The position numbers and the translations under genes were made by a program. A stretch of DNA of 64,000 nucleotides, taken from Cyclobacteriaceae bacterium (GTDB lineage: Bacteria; Bacteroidota; Bacteroidia; Cytophagales; Cyclobacteriaceae). Positions 43,439-52,148 of the stretch are shown here, piece after piece. The notes beneath the pieces were generated by a model. That model searched no databases. It was not told the origin of the DNA and saw nothing but the letters and a program-made list of their open reading frames with translations. The DNA is taken from positions 62,001-126,000 of the forward strand of contig JAEUUG010000004.1 in NCBI GenBank assembly GCA_016787565.1. Direction: 5' to 3'. Numbering within the stretch: the stretch's first letter is position 1; every line of letters begins with the position of its first letter.

Positions 43439-44791
43439 ATGAGAATGCTACGAAATTTATTGATCGTAATCAGCTGTGTGTTTGGCGCGCTCCTACTTTT
43501 TATTGCTTTGTCGGTTTTACCGATCAATCGCTATGACTATACACAGCAGAAATTTTATTCTGCCATGACCAGGCAGTTGGATGCACTGCAGCCAACTTCA
43601 CTGCCTTCTGCTGAAGGTTTTTCAGTCGGGTTTGCCAAAGTTAAGCTTACCCCGGCACAGCGAACAGCAACTGCTGGGTATGGCAACCGAAAAGGAAAAC
43701 TTTATTCCTCCATTCATGACTCACTCTATGTTCGAGCAATGGTTGTTCAACATGCTGCCATGCGTGTGGCGATTGTGAGTGCAGATTTATTAATCATCCC
43801 GCCAACGGTTACAGCGCTTCTGGAAAAGGAATTACCTGCCGTTGGCTTCTCGCTCGACAATACCTATCTGGGTGCTACCCACACGCACAACAGCATTGGT
43901 AACTGGGGCGAGGGTGCTACGGCTTTTTTATATGGCGCATACAATGATTCTATCGTTCATTTCATTGCCGATCAAATTAAAGAGGCTGTACGACAAGCTT
44001 CCAGAAATGTATTGCCCGCACAAATTGCTGTAGCGCAAATACCCATGGGTAAAGCGGTAGGTAACCGATTAAACAAAGCCGGTGAAGTGGACTCGCTTAT
44101 GCATATCATCGAGATTAAGCGAAGCGATAGCACAAAGCTTCTGCTGATGAACTACGCTGCACATGCAACGTGCCTGTATTCGCGTAACCTGGAAATCTCA
44201 AGAGATTACCCGGGTGCACTGGTTGATGCGCTTGAAAAACGCGGGTATCATTTTGCTATGTTTATGGCCGGTGCTGTTGGTAGTCATGGATGCAGACCGC
44301 CAGCCTATGGCTGGAGTTGTCTGGACTGGATGACTGATCAGATTGTGAACCGTTTTGAAGACCGAAAGAATGAACTGACTACGTTGAGCGGTACGGCATT
44401 GACAATGTATCGGGTTCCGTTGATCTTACCCGAACCCCAGGCAAAAATTTCAGAAGATTGGAAAATTCGGCCCTGGTTATTTCGAAAAGCATTTGGCGAA
44501 TATCCGGTTTTTCTAACAGCCCTTCGAATGGGTGATGTAGTAATGCTTGGCACGCCCTGCGATTACTCCGGTGAGCTGACCTCTTCCTTATATACAAAGG
44601 CCAGAGAAAATCAGGTTCGCGTTATGGTAACGAGTTTTAATGGCGGCTATATCGGCTACATCACTCCGGATAAGTATTACGATTACGATCATTATGAAAC
44701 CCGCCTGATGAACTGGTACGGACCGGGGAGTGGATCATACATGACTGCCTACCTGGAGAAATTGCTGGGCACAGCTGTAGTGAGTGATTGA
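43439..44791 (+). CDS. Neutral/alkaline ceramidase N-terminal-domain protein
   Basis: The 450-residue protein has an N-terminal hydrophobic anchor (about 5-28). Then come the ceramidase signatures GFAKVKLTPAQRTATAGYGN, AIVSADLLIIPP, GATHTHNSIGNWG (zinc-binding histidines), MNYAAHATCL and AGAVGSHGCR. TSFNGGYIGYITPDKYYDY is a further family segment. It hydrolyses the N-acyl bond of ceramide-like lipids. The C-terminal immunoglobulin-like domain of larger ceramidases is missing. Many Bacteroidota make sphingolipids or sulfonolipids, so the substrate may be self-made or environmental. Confidence 0.82.
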   Translation: MRMLRNLLIVISCVFGALLLFIALSVLPINRYDYTQQKFYSAMTRQLDALQPTSLPSAEGFSVGFAKVKLTPAQRTATAGYGNRKGKLYSSIHDSLYVRAMVVQHAAMRVAIVSADLLIIPPTVTALLEKELPAVGFSLDNTYLGATHTHNSIGNWGEGATAFLYGAYNDSIVHFIADQIKEAVRQASRNVLPAQIAVAQIPMGKAVGNRLNKAGEVDSLMHIIEIKRSDSTKLLLMNYAAHATCLYSRNLEISRDYPGALVDALEKRGYHFAMFMAGAVGSHGCRPPAYGWSCLDWMTDQIVNRFEDRKNELTTLSGTALTMYRVPLILPEPQAKISEDWKIRPWLFRKAFGEYPVFLTALRMGDVVMLGTPCDYSGELTSSLYTKARENQVRVMVTSFNGGYIGYITPDKYYDYDHYETRLMNWYGPGSGSYMTAYLEKLLGTAVVSD

Positions 44792-44821
44792 ATATCTTCT
44801 GCGTGGTCTGATAAGTATTCT

Positions 44822-44829
44822 TAGTTTTG
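44822..44829 (+). promoter_or_regulatory. Candidate -7 box before hrpB
   Basis: TAGTTTTG matches TAnnTTTG exactly and ends four bases before the hrpB ATG. No -33 TTG lies at the usual spacing. Confidence 0.35.
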
Positions 44830-44833
44830 CTTC

Positions 44834-47320
44834 ATGGCTAACGTCTATCCGGTTCTTGAAACACTTCCGGAACTCAAGGAAAAATTACTTCAACATGCTA
44901 TCGTGATTTTGCAGGCTCCGCCCGGAGCAGGTAAGTCTACTATTTTGCCCTTGCATATGCTGGATGAGCCGTGGCTGAGCGGAAAAAAAATTGTGATGCT
45001 GGAACCAAGAAGATTAGCTGCGCGATCCGTAGCCAGCCGGATGGCATCGTTAATGGAGGAAGAGGCAGGGCAAACCGTGGGATACAGAATCCGGTTTGAA
45101 ACAAAAGTAAGTTCGGTCACGCGCATCGAAGTGGTTACAGAAGGAATACTTACGCGTATGCTTCAGCAGGATAATTCGCTGGAAGATGTAGGACTTGTAA
45201 TCTTCGATGAATTTCATGAACGAAGCCTTCAGGCGGATCTGGCCCTGGCGCTTTGTCTTCAAACACAGCAAGTGTTGCGCGATGATCTGCGGATACTCAT
45301 CATGTCCGCTACGTTGGATGGCGAGAAGCTTTCATCGGTTCTGGGCGATGCACCCATCATCACCAGTTCCGGAAAACAATACCCGGTTGAATATCGCTAT
45401 GTACCAGTTGATCAGGATGCGCATATTTCCATTCGCATGGCGCGTACGATTCGCAAGGCAGTAAATGAAAACGATGGTGATATACTGGCCTTTTTTCCGG
45501 GAGCTGGTGAGATCGGTAGAACACAACAACTATTGGAAGAAGCAAGCATTGGTGCAGCGATTCATGTTTTGTATGGCGATTTGCCTTTGAAGAAACAACA
45601 GGAAGCTATACTTCCCGATGCATCGGGAAGACGTAAAATTGTATTAGCAACCTCCCTTGCCGAGACCTCGCTGACGATTGAGGGAATCTCGGTTGTAATT
45701 GACAGTGGCCTTGCGCGTGTCCCCCGTTTTGATCCGCGCAGCGGACTCACACGATTAGAAACAATACGCGTAACAAAAGATGCTGCCGATCAACGTGCTG
45801 GTAGGGCTGGAAGATTAGGTCCGGGTGTGTGCTACCGGTTGTGGAGTGAAGGCATGCAGCATCAGTTGGTGCTTCATCGTTCGCCTGAAATTTTAGATGC
45901 CGATCTCGCTCCGCTCATGCTGGAGCTTAGTCAATGGGGTGTAACGGATGTTAACGCATTAACATGGATTACCATTCCGCCTTCGGGAACAGTAAACCAG
46001 GCAGTGGACTTGCTGCACCAATTGGATGCACTGGAAAATAGCCGGATTACTGAACGTGGTAAAGCGATGTTAAAATTGCCGACCCATCCGCGGATTGCCC
46101 ACATGTTGCTGGAGGCATCAACATCAACGAATCTGGCCCTGGCTACAGATATTGCAGCACTGCTGGAAGAGCGCGATCCGTTGCCGCGGGATTCCGGTGC
46201 AGATTTCACAACCCGTATCAGTCTACTCCGAAAGTGGAGAAGTGGTGAACGCGTTGCCGTTGAAAGAAATGTACTGGAACGTATTGAACGCCTGGCATCA
46301 TCGTGGAGAAAGCTATTTAAGATTACTGAAGAAAATACAATGATTGCTGACCATGTTGCCGGAAAGTTGTTAGCGGCCGCCTATCCTGAGCGCATCGCAC
46401 GGCAGGTAGAAAAAAATAGTGAGCGTTATAAACTTACCAATGGCAGGGTTGCAAAACTGCCTATGCATGATGCGCTGACACGCGAAAAATGGTTGGCCAT
46501 CGCGCAGTTGGATGCAGGCGGAGGAGAAGGTAAAATTTTTCTAGCGGCTCCGTTGGATGAAAGAGATCTGCTGGAATTAGCGCACGAGAAGATCAGCGTG
46601 CAGTGGGATTCAACGCGAGGACTGGTGGTTGGTGCTATGGAAAAACGCGTTGGTAATTTGGTTCTGACTACCAAACCCTTGTCGGTGATTCCCGTAGAAG
46701 AGCGAATAAAGGTTTTGTGCCAGGCCATTCGCGATGAAGGATTGAAAATTTTAGGATGGGAGGAACAACACGATGCATGGTGCGCGCGCGTAATGAGTTT
46801 GCGTCAGTGGCACCCGAAAGGTGAGTGGCCCGATGTAAGTGAAACAAACTTGCTGGATACACTTGAAGAATGGCTAAAGCCTTATTTAAATCAGGTGAGC
46901 AAGCGCACCGAACTGGAGCGATTGGAATTGCAGCAGATTCTTACCGGTATTCTCCCCTGGAATAAAATTGCTGAACTGGATACCCGGGCGCCTGCCGCCA
47001 TAGAAGTTCCGAGTGGCTCGATGATTCGCATACAATATTTTGAAGATGGCAGAATACCCGTGATGGAAGTAAGGCTTCAAGAAGTTTTTGGCCTATTTGA
47101 GACCCCCGTGGTAAATGGAGGTACACAAAAAATTATTCTTCATTTATTGTCTCCGGGATTCAAGCCGGTTCAGGTAACACAAGACCTGAGGAGCTTTTGG
47201 CAAAACACCTATCATGAAGTGCGCAAGGAGCTGCGTCTTCGTTACCCAAAGCACGCATGGCCAGATGATCCGTGGACAGCGAAGGCCGTGCGGGGAGCTA
47301 TCCGAAGGCGAACTTCATAA
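44834..47320 (+). CDS. hrpB: DEAH-box ATP-dependent helicase HrpB
   Basis: This 828-residue protein has full-length HrpB architecture. Walker A PPGAGKST lies at residues 29-36, DEFHER near 125, SATLDG near 155 and GRAGRLGPGVCYRL near 320. An HA2-like region follows, and the HrpB-specific C-terminal domain closes with LRYPKHAWPDDPW. HrpB proteins are DEAH RNA helicases of uncertain cellular target. All helicase motifs appear intact. It is transcribed from its own likely promoter after the ceramidase gene. Confidence 0.95.
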   Translation: MANVYPVLETLPELKEKLLQHAIVILQAPPGAGKSTILPLHMLDEPWLSGKKIVMLEPRRLAARSVASRMASLMEEEAGQTVGYRIRFETKVSSVTRIEVVTEGILTRMLQQDNSLEDVGLVIFDEFHERSLQADLALALCLQTQQVLRDDLRILIMSATLDGEKLSSVLGDAPIITSSGKQYPVEYRYVPVDQDAHISIRMARTIRKAVNENDGDILAFFPGAGEIGRTQQLLEEASIGAAIHVLYGDLPLKKQQEAILPDASGRRKIVLATSLAETSLTIEGISVVIDSGLARVPRFDPRSGLTRLETIRVTKDAADQRAGRAGRLGPGVCYRLWSEGMQHQLVLHRSPEILDADLAPLMLELSQWGVTDVNALTWITIPPSGTVNQAVDLLHQLDALENSRITERGKAMLKLPTHPRIAHMLLEASTSTNLALATDIAALLEERDPLPRDSGADFTTRISLLRKWRSGERVAVERNVLERIERLASSWRKLFKITEENTMIADHVAGKLLAAAYPERIARQVEKNSERYKLTNGRVAKLPMHDALTREKWLAIAQLDAGGGEGKIFLAAPLDERDLLELAHEKISVQWDSTRGLVVGAMEKRVGNLVLTTKPLSVIPVEERIKVLCQAIRDEGLKILGWEEQHDAWCARVMSLRQWHPKGEWPDVSETNLLDTLEEWLKPYLNQVSKRTELERLELQQILTGILPWNKIAELDTRAPAAIEVPSGSMIRIQYFEDGRIPVMEVRLQEVFGLFETPVVNGGTQKIILHLLSPGFKPVQVTQDLRSFWQNTYHEVRKELRLRYPKHAWPDDPWTAKAVRGAIRRRTS

Positions 47321-47433
47321 ACATCACCACTCAATGCTTCGATCATAAAATTTGCCTGGATGGTTTTAAAACTATTTCAAGTTGATAAGCATCTGTGTTA
47401 AAGAGCATCAAGCTGACAAATAAACAAACTTGG

Positions 47434-48567
47434 ATGAGAGCCTTATATTTAAAAACCATCAATCTAGCGCTTATTTTTAGTGTGGTATTTGGTTGCAAAC
47501 AAGCGCTGAAAGAGGACGTAGAATATGACATTGGCTTTAGCGTTATTCAAACCAAGGATAAATCGAGAATCTATAAACCTGGTACAGATACAACTGACTA
47601 TTTACATTATCGGCCCCTCGATATTGATATATGGTATCCCGCAAAGGTTTCGAGTGATGATACACCTATTATCTTTCGGAACATACTTGGGCTTCTGGAG
47701 AAGAGGGCAAACTACTACACGAATTCACAATCAGGAAATGGACTAACAAACCAAATGGCACAATACTTTTGTGACGCATTAGAATGTTCGGATACAACAA
47801 GATTACTAGGTTTTAGAACAAGAAGCTACGAGGACGCAAAGCCGATAGAGGGAAAATTTCCTTTGATAATTTACCTGTCGAGTTATAATGGAATGGGGTA
47901 TGAAAATATCTCTTTGTTTGAAGAATTAGTGAAGCGGGGATTTGTAGTTGCTTCAATTAATTCCATTGGTCGCTATCCTGGTGACATGTCGATGAAAAAA
48001 GAAGATTTGAATGAACAAGTTTCTGATGCACTTGCCACTATTGAGTATTTAGAACAGAAGGAAAATATTGACTTTTCAAAAATTGGCATCGTTGGATATA
48101 GTTGGGGAGGACTGAGTGCTTCTTTGTTAGCTAGTAAGACTCAAAATGTTAAGTGTCTGATTTCTCTTGATGGCTCAGAATTTCATCAGTATAGTGAAGC
48201 TAAAGAAGAAGATAAGGATTTTGAAGAGACAAGAAATAGTGAAGATTTTTCAACAATGAAACTATCGATTCCGTATTTGCGGCTTGAAAGTTCATCGCTC
48301 ATAAATTCACACCAGGTAGACTCGGTTTATAACTTCTCACAGAAACTAGCCAAAGAAATAATGATACTCAAGGTAGATTCAGCCGAACACCATGATTTTT
48401 CTTGTCTGCCTGAAATAGTAAGGACCTCAGGTGGATGTAAAAGCAATCAGCGTTTTGGTACGATCACAAAATTGACCATTGGCTTTTTGGAACAATACCT
48501 AAAAAAGTCAAATAAATTTTCTGAACTACTCAAAAGAGAACTTAATCAGACTGTTCAAAAGAAATAA
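47434..48567 (+). CDS. Alpha/beta hydrolase lipoprotein (dienelactone / PAF-acetylhydrolase-like)
   Basis: The protein is about 377 residues from the ATG at 47434, which begins a lipoprotein signal (LIFSVVFGC, lipid Cys near 21). A GTG 39 bases upstream is less likely. The nucleophile elbow GYSWGG carries the serine, PLIIYLSSYNG forms the oxyanion strand, and ISLDGSEFH with the late EHHDFSCLP supplies candidate Asp and His. The fold resembles PAF-acetylhydrolase and dienelactone hydrolase proteins. The gene is visibly richer in A/T than its neighbours, suggesting acquisition. It converges on the M16 gene. Confidence 0.78.
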   Translation: MRALYLKTINLALIFSVVFGCKQALKEDVEYDIGFSVIQTKDKSRIYKPGTDTTDYLHYRPLDIDIWYPAKVSSDDTPIIFRNILGLLEKRANYYTNSQSGNGLTNQMAQYFCDALECSDTTRLLGFRTRSYEDAKPIEGKFPLIIYLSSYNGMGYENISLFEELVKRGFVVASINSIGRYPGDMSMKKEDLNEQVSDALATIEYLEQKENIDFSKIGIVGYSWGGLSASLLASKTQNVKCLISLDGSEFHQYSEAKEEDKDFEETRNSEDFSTMKLSIPYLRLESSSLINSHQVDSVYNFSQKLAKEIMILKVDSAEHHDFSCLPEIVRTSGGCKSNQRFGTITKLTIGFLEQYLKKSNKFSELLKRELNQTVQKK

Positions 48568-48576
48568 TGCATGGTT

Positions 48577-50016
48577 CTAAAGTTCAGGCTTCTTGCCCAG
48601 AATATCCTCAATTGTGAGATAGGTGATTTTCCCAAGGTTCAACTTCTGAACTCCGGCTTCAATCTTAGCCTTATCGCCAACAATGACGATGAGCATATTT
48701 TCGGGAACAATGTATTTTTTAGCCGCAGCCTCAACACCTTTTTTATTCACTGCCAGAATTTTTTCGACATAGGTGTTGAAATAATTATCCGGAAGCTGAT
48801 ACAACACCAGGTCAACAAGTGCACTGGCAATATCACGGCTGGTTTCAAAGTTGCCGGCATAGCCAAGCGCTTCATAATTTTTTCCACGGGTTAAATCAGC
48901 ATCGGGCAACGGTTGTCTGATCTTTTTGAATTCAACAAAGAATTCACCAAGTGCCGGACCGGTAACATCTGTTTGAACCGAAGAGCTGGCAATAAATGGC
49001 CCGGGTATTTTCCAGAAACTGAAAGCTGATCCGGCCCCGTATGAGTACCCATGTGTTTCCCGAAGATTGGTGTTCAAGCGCGAAGCAAATGATCCACCCA
49101 GAATGGTGTTCATCACTTCAATGTTATCCTGATCGGGTGCATTGCGCGGAACACCGATGCGGCCAATGCGAATAACCGATTGTGCAGCTCCTGGTTTATC
49201 GACAATATAAATCTGTCGGCCTTTTACCTGCTGCGGCACCGGTTTCACTGCAGTTGTAGCTTGACCTTTTGGAAACGATCCGAAGTATTTCTCGAGCACA
49301 GGTGTGATGGATTGTTGTGTAACATCACCAACAATGATCAGTGTTGAGTTGCCTGTGACAAAATGTGTTTTGTGAAAGGCCGTGAGGTCATCCTTGCTAT
49401 ATGTTTTTATAGAAGCTTCGTTTGGAAAACGACCGTAGGGTGTACTTTTATCATATAGAAGTCTATCAAAGGCTCTGCGTGAAATGATATTGGGTTCATC
49501 ATAATTTTGAAGCAATCCATTGAGACGATTTTTACGAATGCGCTCAATTTCATTTTCAGCAAACGTGGGATTCAAGGCAATATCGGTCATCAGTTTTAAA
49601 GTTGCTTCAATTTTGGCAGATGAAGCAGCGCAATTAATGCCAGAAGCAAAACTGCCGCTATACGTACTGATGTTGGCTCCGAGAAATTCAATTTCATCCG
49701 CTAGTTGCAGCGAACTAAATGCTCCGGCACCTTCATCCAGTAAGTCCATAGCAAAATTACTGAGCCCCTCTTTGCCGGCAGGATCATCAAACGATCCGGT
49801 TTGAATCAGCAAGTTTATCTGCACAAGCGGCACCGTATGTTTTTCCATCAGGATAACCGGTAAGCCGTTCGATAAACTGAAACGCTGGATCGGTGGAAGT
49901 TGAAGATTTTTTGCTTTCGAAAGTGCAGGCGGAGTTGTGCGATCAGGTTTCTGTGCAAGAGCAACACCTGAGCTGAATAAGGCAACGCAAAGCAGAATAT
50001 AAATGAGTTTTTTCAT
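48577..50016 (-). CDS. M16 peptidase-like subunit, inactive
   Basis: The 479-residue protein has a signal peptide (about 1-21, ALFSSGVALAQ). Its M16 fold is clear from RFSLSNGLPVILMEKHTVPL, THFVTGNSTLIIVGDVT and the C-terminal EVMNTILGGSFASRLNTNLR. At the zinc site the usual HxxEH reads NFAMD, so His, Glu and His are all replaced and it cannot bind zinc. It is the expected inactive partner of the active M16 encoded 17 bases upstream, by analogy with mitochondrial processing peptidase. Confidence 0.9.
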   Translation of the reverse strand: MKKLIYILLCVALFSSGVALAQKPDRTTPPALSKAKNLQLPPIQRFSLSNGLPVILMEKHTVPLVQINLLIQTGSFDDPAGKEGLSNFAMDLLDEGAGAFSSLQLADEIEFLGANISTYSGSFASGINCAASSAKIEATLKLMTDIALNPTFAENEIERIRKNRLNGLLQNYDEPNIISRRAFDRLLYDKSTPYGRFPNEASIKTYSKDDLTAFHKTHFVTGNSTLIIVGDVTQQSITPVLEKYFGSFPKGQATTAVKPVPQQVKGRQIYIVDKPGAAQSVIRIGRIGVPRNAPDQDNIEVMNTILGGSFASRLNTNLRETHGYSYGAGSAFSFWKIPGPFIASSSVQTDVTGPALGEFFVEFKKIRQPLPDADLTRGKNYEALGYAGNFETSRDIASALVDLVLYQLPDNYFNTYVEKILAVNKKGVEAAAKKYIVPENMLIVIVGDKAKIEAGVQKLNLGKITYLTIEDILGKKPEL

Positions 50017-50033
50017 GGCGATAATGTGAGGTT

Positions 50034-51377
50034 TTATTTTTGTGCAGCAAGTTCAGTTTTACCGGTTGGTACGATGCTCATCACAACACGCGCATCATCT
50101 TTCAGGTATTGACGTGTGGCAGATGATATGTCATTGCCATTCACTGCACGGTAGCGTTGAAAATCTTCGTTGAAATAATCCGGGTTACCGGTGTAGTAAT
50201 AATACTGGTTAAGTTGATCGGCTTTGTTTCCGGAGCTTTCCAGTTGACTGATAAATCCGGATTCAAACTGGTTGATGATCCGATCCAGTTCTCGTTTTTC
50301 CGGATTTTCGTTTTTAAGCTTATCAATTTCTTCCTGAATTGCTTTTTCCAGTTGCGATAACGTTACGCCCTGCCGGGCGGTGGCGATAATGTAAAACTCG
50401 GAAGCGAATTTTTTATTATCTGAAAAAGATGAAACCGATTGAGCAATCTGCAACTCGTAGACTAGTCGCTTGTATAGCCTCGAATTTTTTCCGCGTGTAA
50501 GCAAGCTTGAAATCAAATCCAGTTCTGCACTGCCCGGATGGTAAGCAGGCGGGGTGAGCCAAACCATCATTAAGCGTGGCAGTTGAACGTTGTCTTCCAT
50601 CACCTGTCTTTTTTCTGTTGCCAGAGACGGTGTTGGTGGATCAACTTTTGGAACGGGCTTGCCTGCGGGTACATCACTAAACCACTTCTCAATGGCTTTT
50701 CTGGTTTCCACCAGATCGATGTCACCGGCAATGCAAAGGGAAGCATTGCCTGGAGCATAATAGGTGGTGAAGAAGTCCACTACATCCTGATAACTGGCCG
50801 CTGATAAATCTTCCATCGAACCAATCACCGGCCACGAATATGGATGATCTTGCGGATACAACAATGCTGGAAGTTCCAGGTTTGCTTTACCATAGGGACG
50901 ATTTTCATAGGATTGCCTCCGCTCATTTTTTACAACATCACGCTGACCATCCACGGTGCCGGCATTTAAGGAGGGAAGGAGAAAGCCCATGCGATCTGAT
51001 TCTAAAAAGAGGGCCAGGTCCAACGCGTTGCTGGGAATATCTTCATAGTAGTTTGTGCGGTCTTCGGTTGTGGAGCCGTTGTTGTTCGCACCAGCTGCTT
51101 CAAGCCATTCATCGAATTTACCTTCGGGTACGTGTTGTGATCCTTCAAACAAAATATGTTCAAAAAGATGGGCAAAACCCGTGCGCTTCGGCTTTTCACT
51201 GCCGGAGCCTACATGGTACCAGACATTGACTGTTGCCCGCGGAATGGTATTATCCTTGTGCAGGATCACGTTCAATCCGTTGGGTAAGGTAAATTGTTCA
51301 TAGGGAACATTGATTTCTTGCGCTGCTGCTGAAATACAACACAGTGCGTTGAAAATAATCGTGAGGGTGATCTTCAT
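50034..51377 (-). CDS. M16 zinc peptidase, active subunit
   Basis: The protein is about 447 residues from the ATG at 51377, which gives a plausible signal peptide (MKITLTIIFNALCCISAAAQ). The inverted zinc motif HLFEH lies at residues 70-74, and NERRQSYENRPYG supplies the distal Glu ligand. The C-terminal half is the usual pseudo-repeat. It is likely a periplasmic oligopeptide-degrading protease working with the inactive M16 encoded next. The two stand in the order active then inactive, 17 bases apart. Confidence 0.92.
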   Translation of the reverse strand: MKITLTIIFNALCCISAAAQEINVPYEQFTLPNGLNVILHKDNTIPRATVNVWYHVGSGSEKPKRTGFAHLFEHILFEGSQHVPEGKFDEWLEAAGANNNGSTTEDRTNYYEDIPSNALDLALFLESDRMGFLLPSLNAGTVDGQRDVVKNERRQSYENRPYGKANLELPALLYPQDHPYSWPVIGSMEDLSAASYQDVVDFFTTYYAPGNASLCIAGDIDLVETRKAIEKWFSDVPAGKPVPKVDPPTPSLATEKRQVMEDNVQLPRLMMVWLTPPAYHPGSAELDLISSLLTRGKNSRLYKRLVYELQIAQSVSSFSDNKKFASEFYIIATARQGVTLSQLEKAIQEEIDKLKNENPEKRELDRIINQFESGFISQLESSGNKADQLNQYYYYTGNPDYFNEDFQRYRAVNGNDISSATRQYLKDDARVVMSIVPTGKTELAAQK

Positions 51378-51463
51378 ACAGAAATGATTAATGGTGGCCT
51401 TAAAATACAAAATGTGAATAAGAAGAGTATGTTTCAATCCATCAAGTTTGATGAGAGGTTATT

Positions 51464-52132
51464 TCAATCTGTTAATGCCTGAATATAGTGCTGAATGTAG
51501 GAGGTGAGTTGTTTTCGTTTGTATTGCATGATAAACCGGGGGTGCGCCAGGGGAACGATGGTCTCAAACCAGTGATATTTCTGGTTGAGATTCATCAGGA
51601 AATCGAAATTTTTACCCTCTCCAATGCAAAAGCATTTGGTGCGGTTGATGTTGAGTTTTAATAACCCGTTAATGGATGCAACAATAAAAGGGCTAACTGC
51701 TTTTTGAAGTTTTATATCATCGTAATAATTGATGTTTTTGCCATTCTTGGTAAAGCCCAACGGGCTAACAGCAGAAACAAAAAAATTGCGATAAAATTTT
51801 TCAGGTCCGCCATACACATCTATCATCTGATAGATAAAACTTGCTGATAGCTCAGTTTTTTTCAGCAAGTCATTTTTGATTCCACAAGCTTCTTGAAGCA
51901 CGACCGGATCGGTAAAGGAAATGCCCGTGGTGCCGGAGCCAAACCTGCCAGGGTTGATCCCCAGCACCAGCGTTCGGGGTTCGGAGTCATTGTAATAGTT
52001 GGAATAGAACTGTTCACACAAAGACAACGTGTACGAATCCTGATAAGGATTCATCACCGCTATACCTTTTGGTAAAGGAGCTTGCAAGGAAAGGTTCTTA
52101 TAAAAGGTCAGGATGTTGTGGGAAAGGGCCAA
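51464..52132 (-). CDS. SMUG2-like uracil-DNA glycosylase family protein (DUF4918)
   Basis: This protein has about 222 residues. The frame extends into the M28 gene, but that part is low-complexity and unlike the family. The TTG at 52132 starts a fitting N-terminus (ALSHNILTFYKNLSL); the first ATG (52054) would remove the leading helix. Motif 1 is LVLGINPGRFGSGTTGISFT and the terminal motif is PLAHPRF, as in the SMUG2/DUF4918 branch of the uracil-DNA glycosylase superfamily. It should excise damaged or deaminated bases. It lies 16 bases after the M28 gene. Confidence 0.82.
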   Translation of the reverse strand: MALSHNILTFYKNLSLQAPLPKGIAVMNPYQDSYTLSLCEQFYSNYYNDSEPRTLVLGINPGRFGSGTTGISFTDPVVLQEACGIKNDLLKKTELSASFIYQMIDVYGGPEKFYRNFFVSAVSPLGFTKNGKNINYYDDIKLQKAVSPFIVASINGLLKLNINRTKCFCIGEGKNFDFLMNLNQKYHWFETIVPLAHPRFIMQYKRKQLTSYIQHYIQALTD

Positions 52133-52148
52133 CCGCGTAACACTTGAA

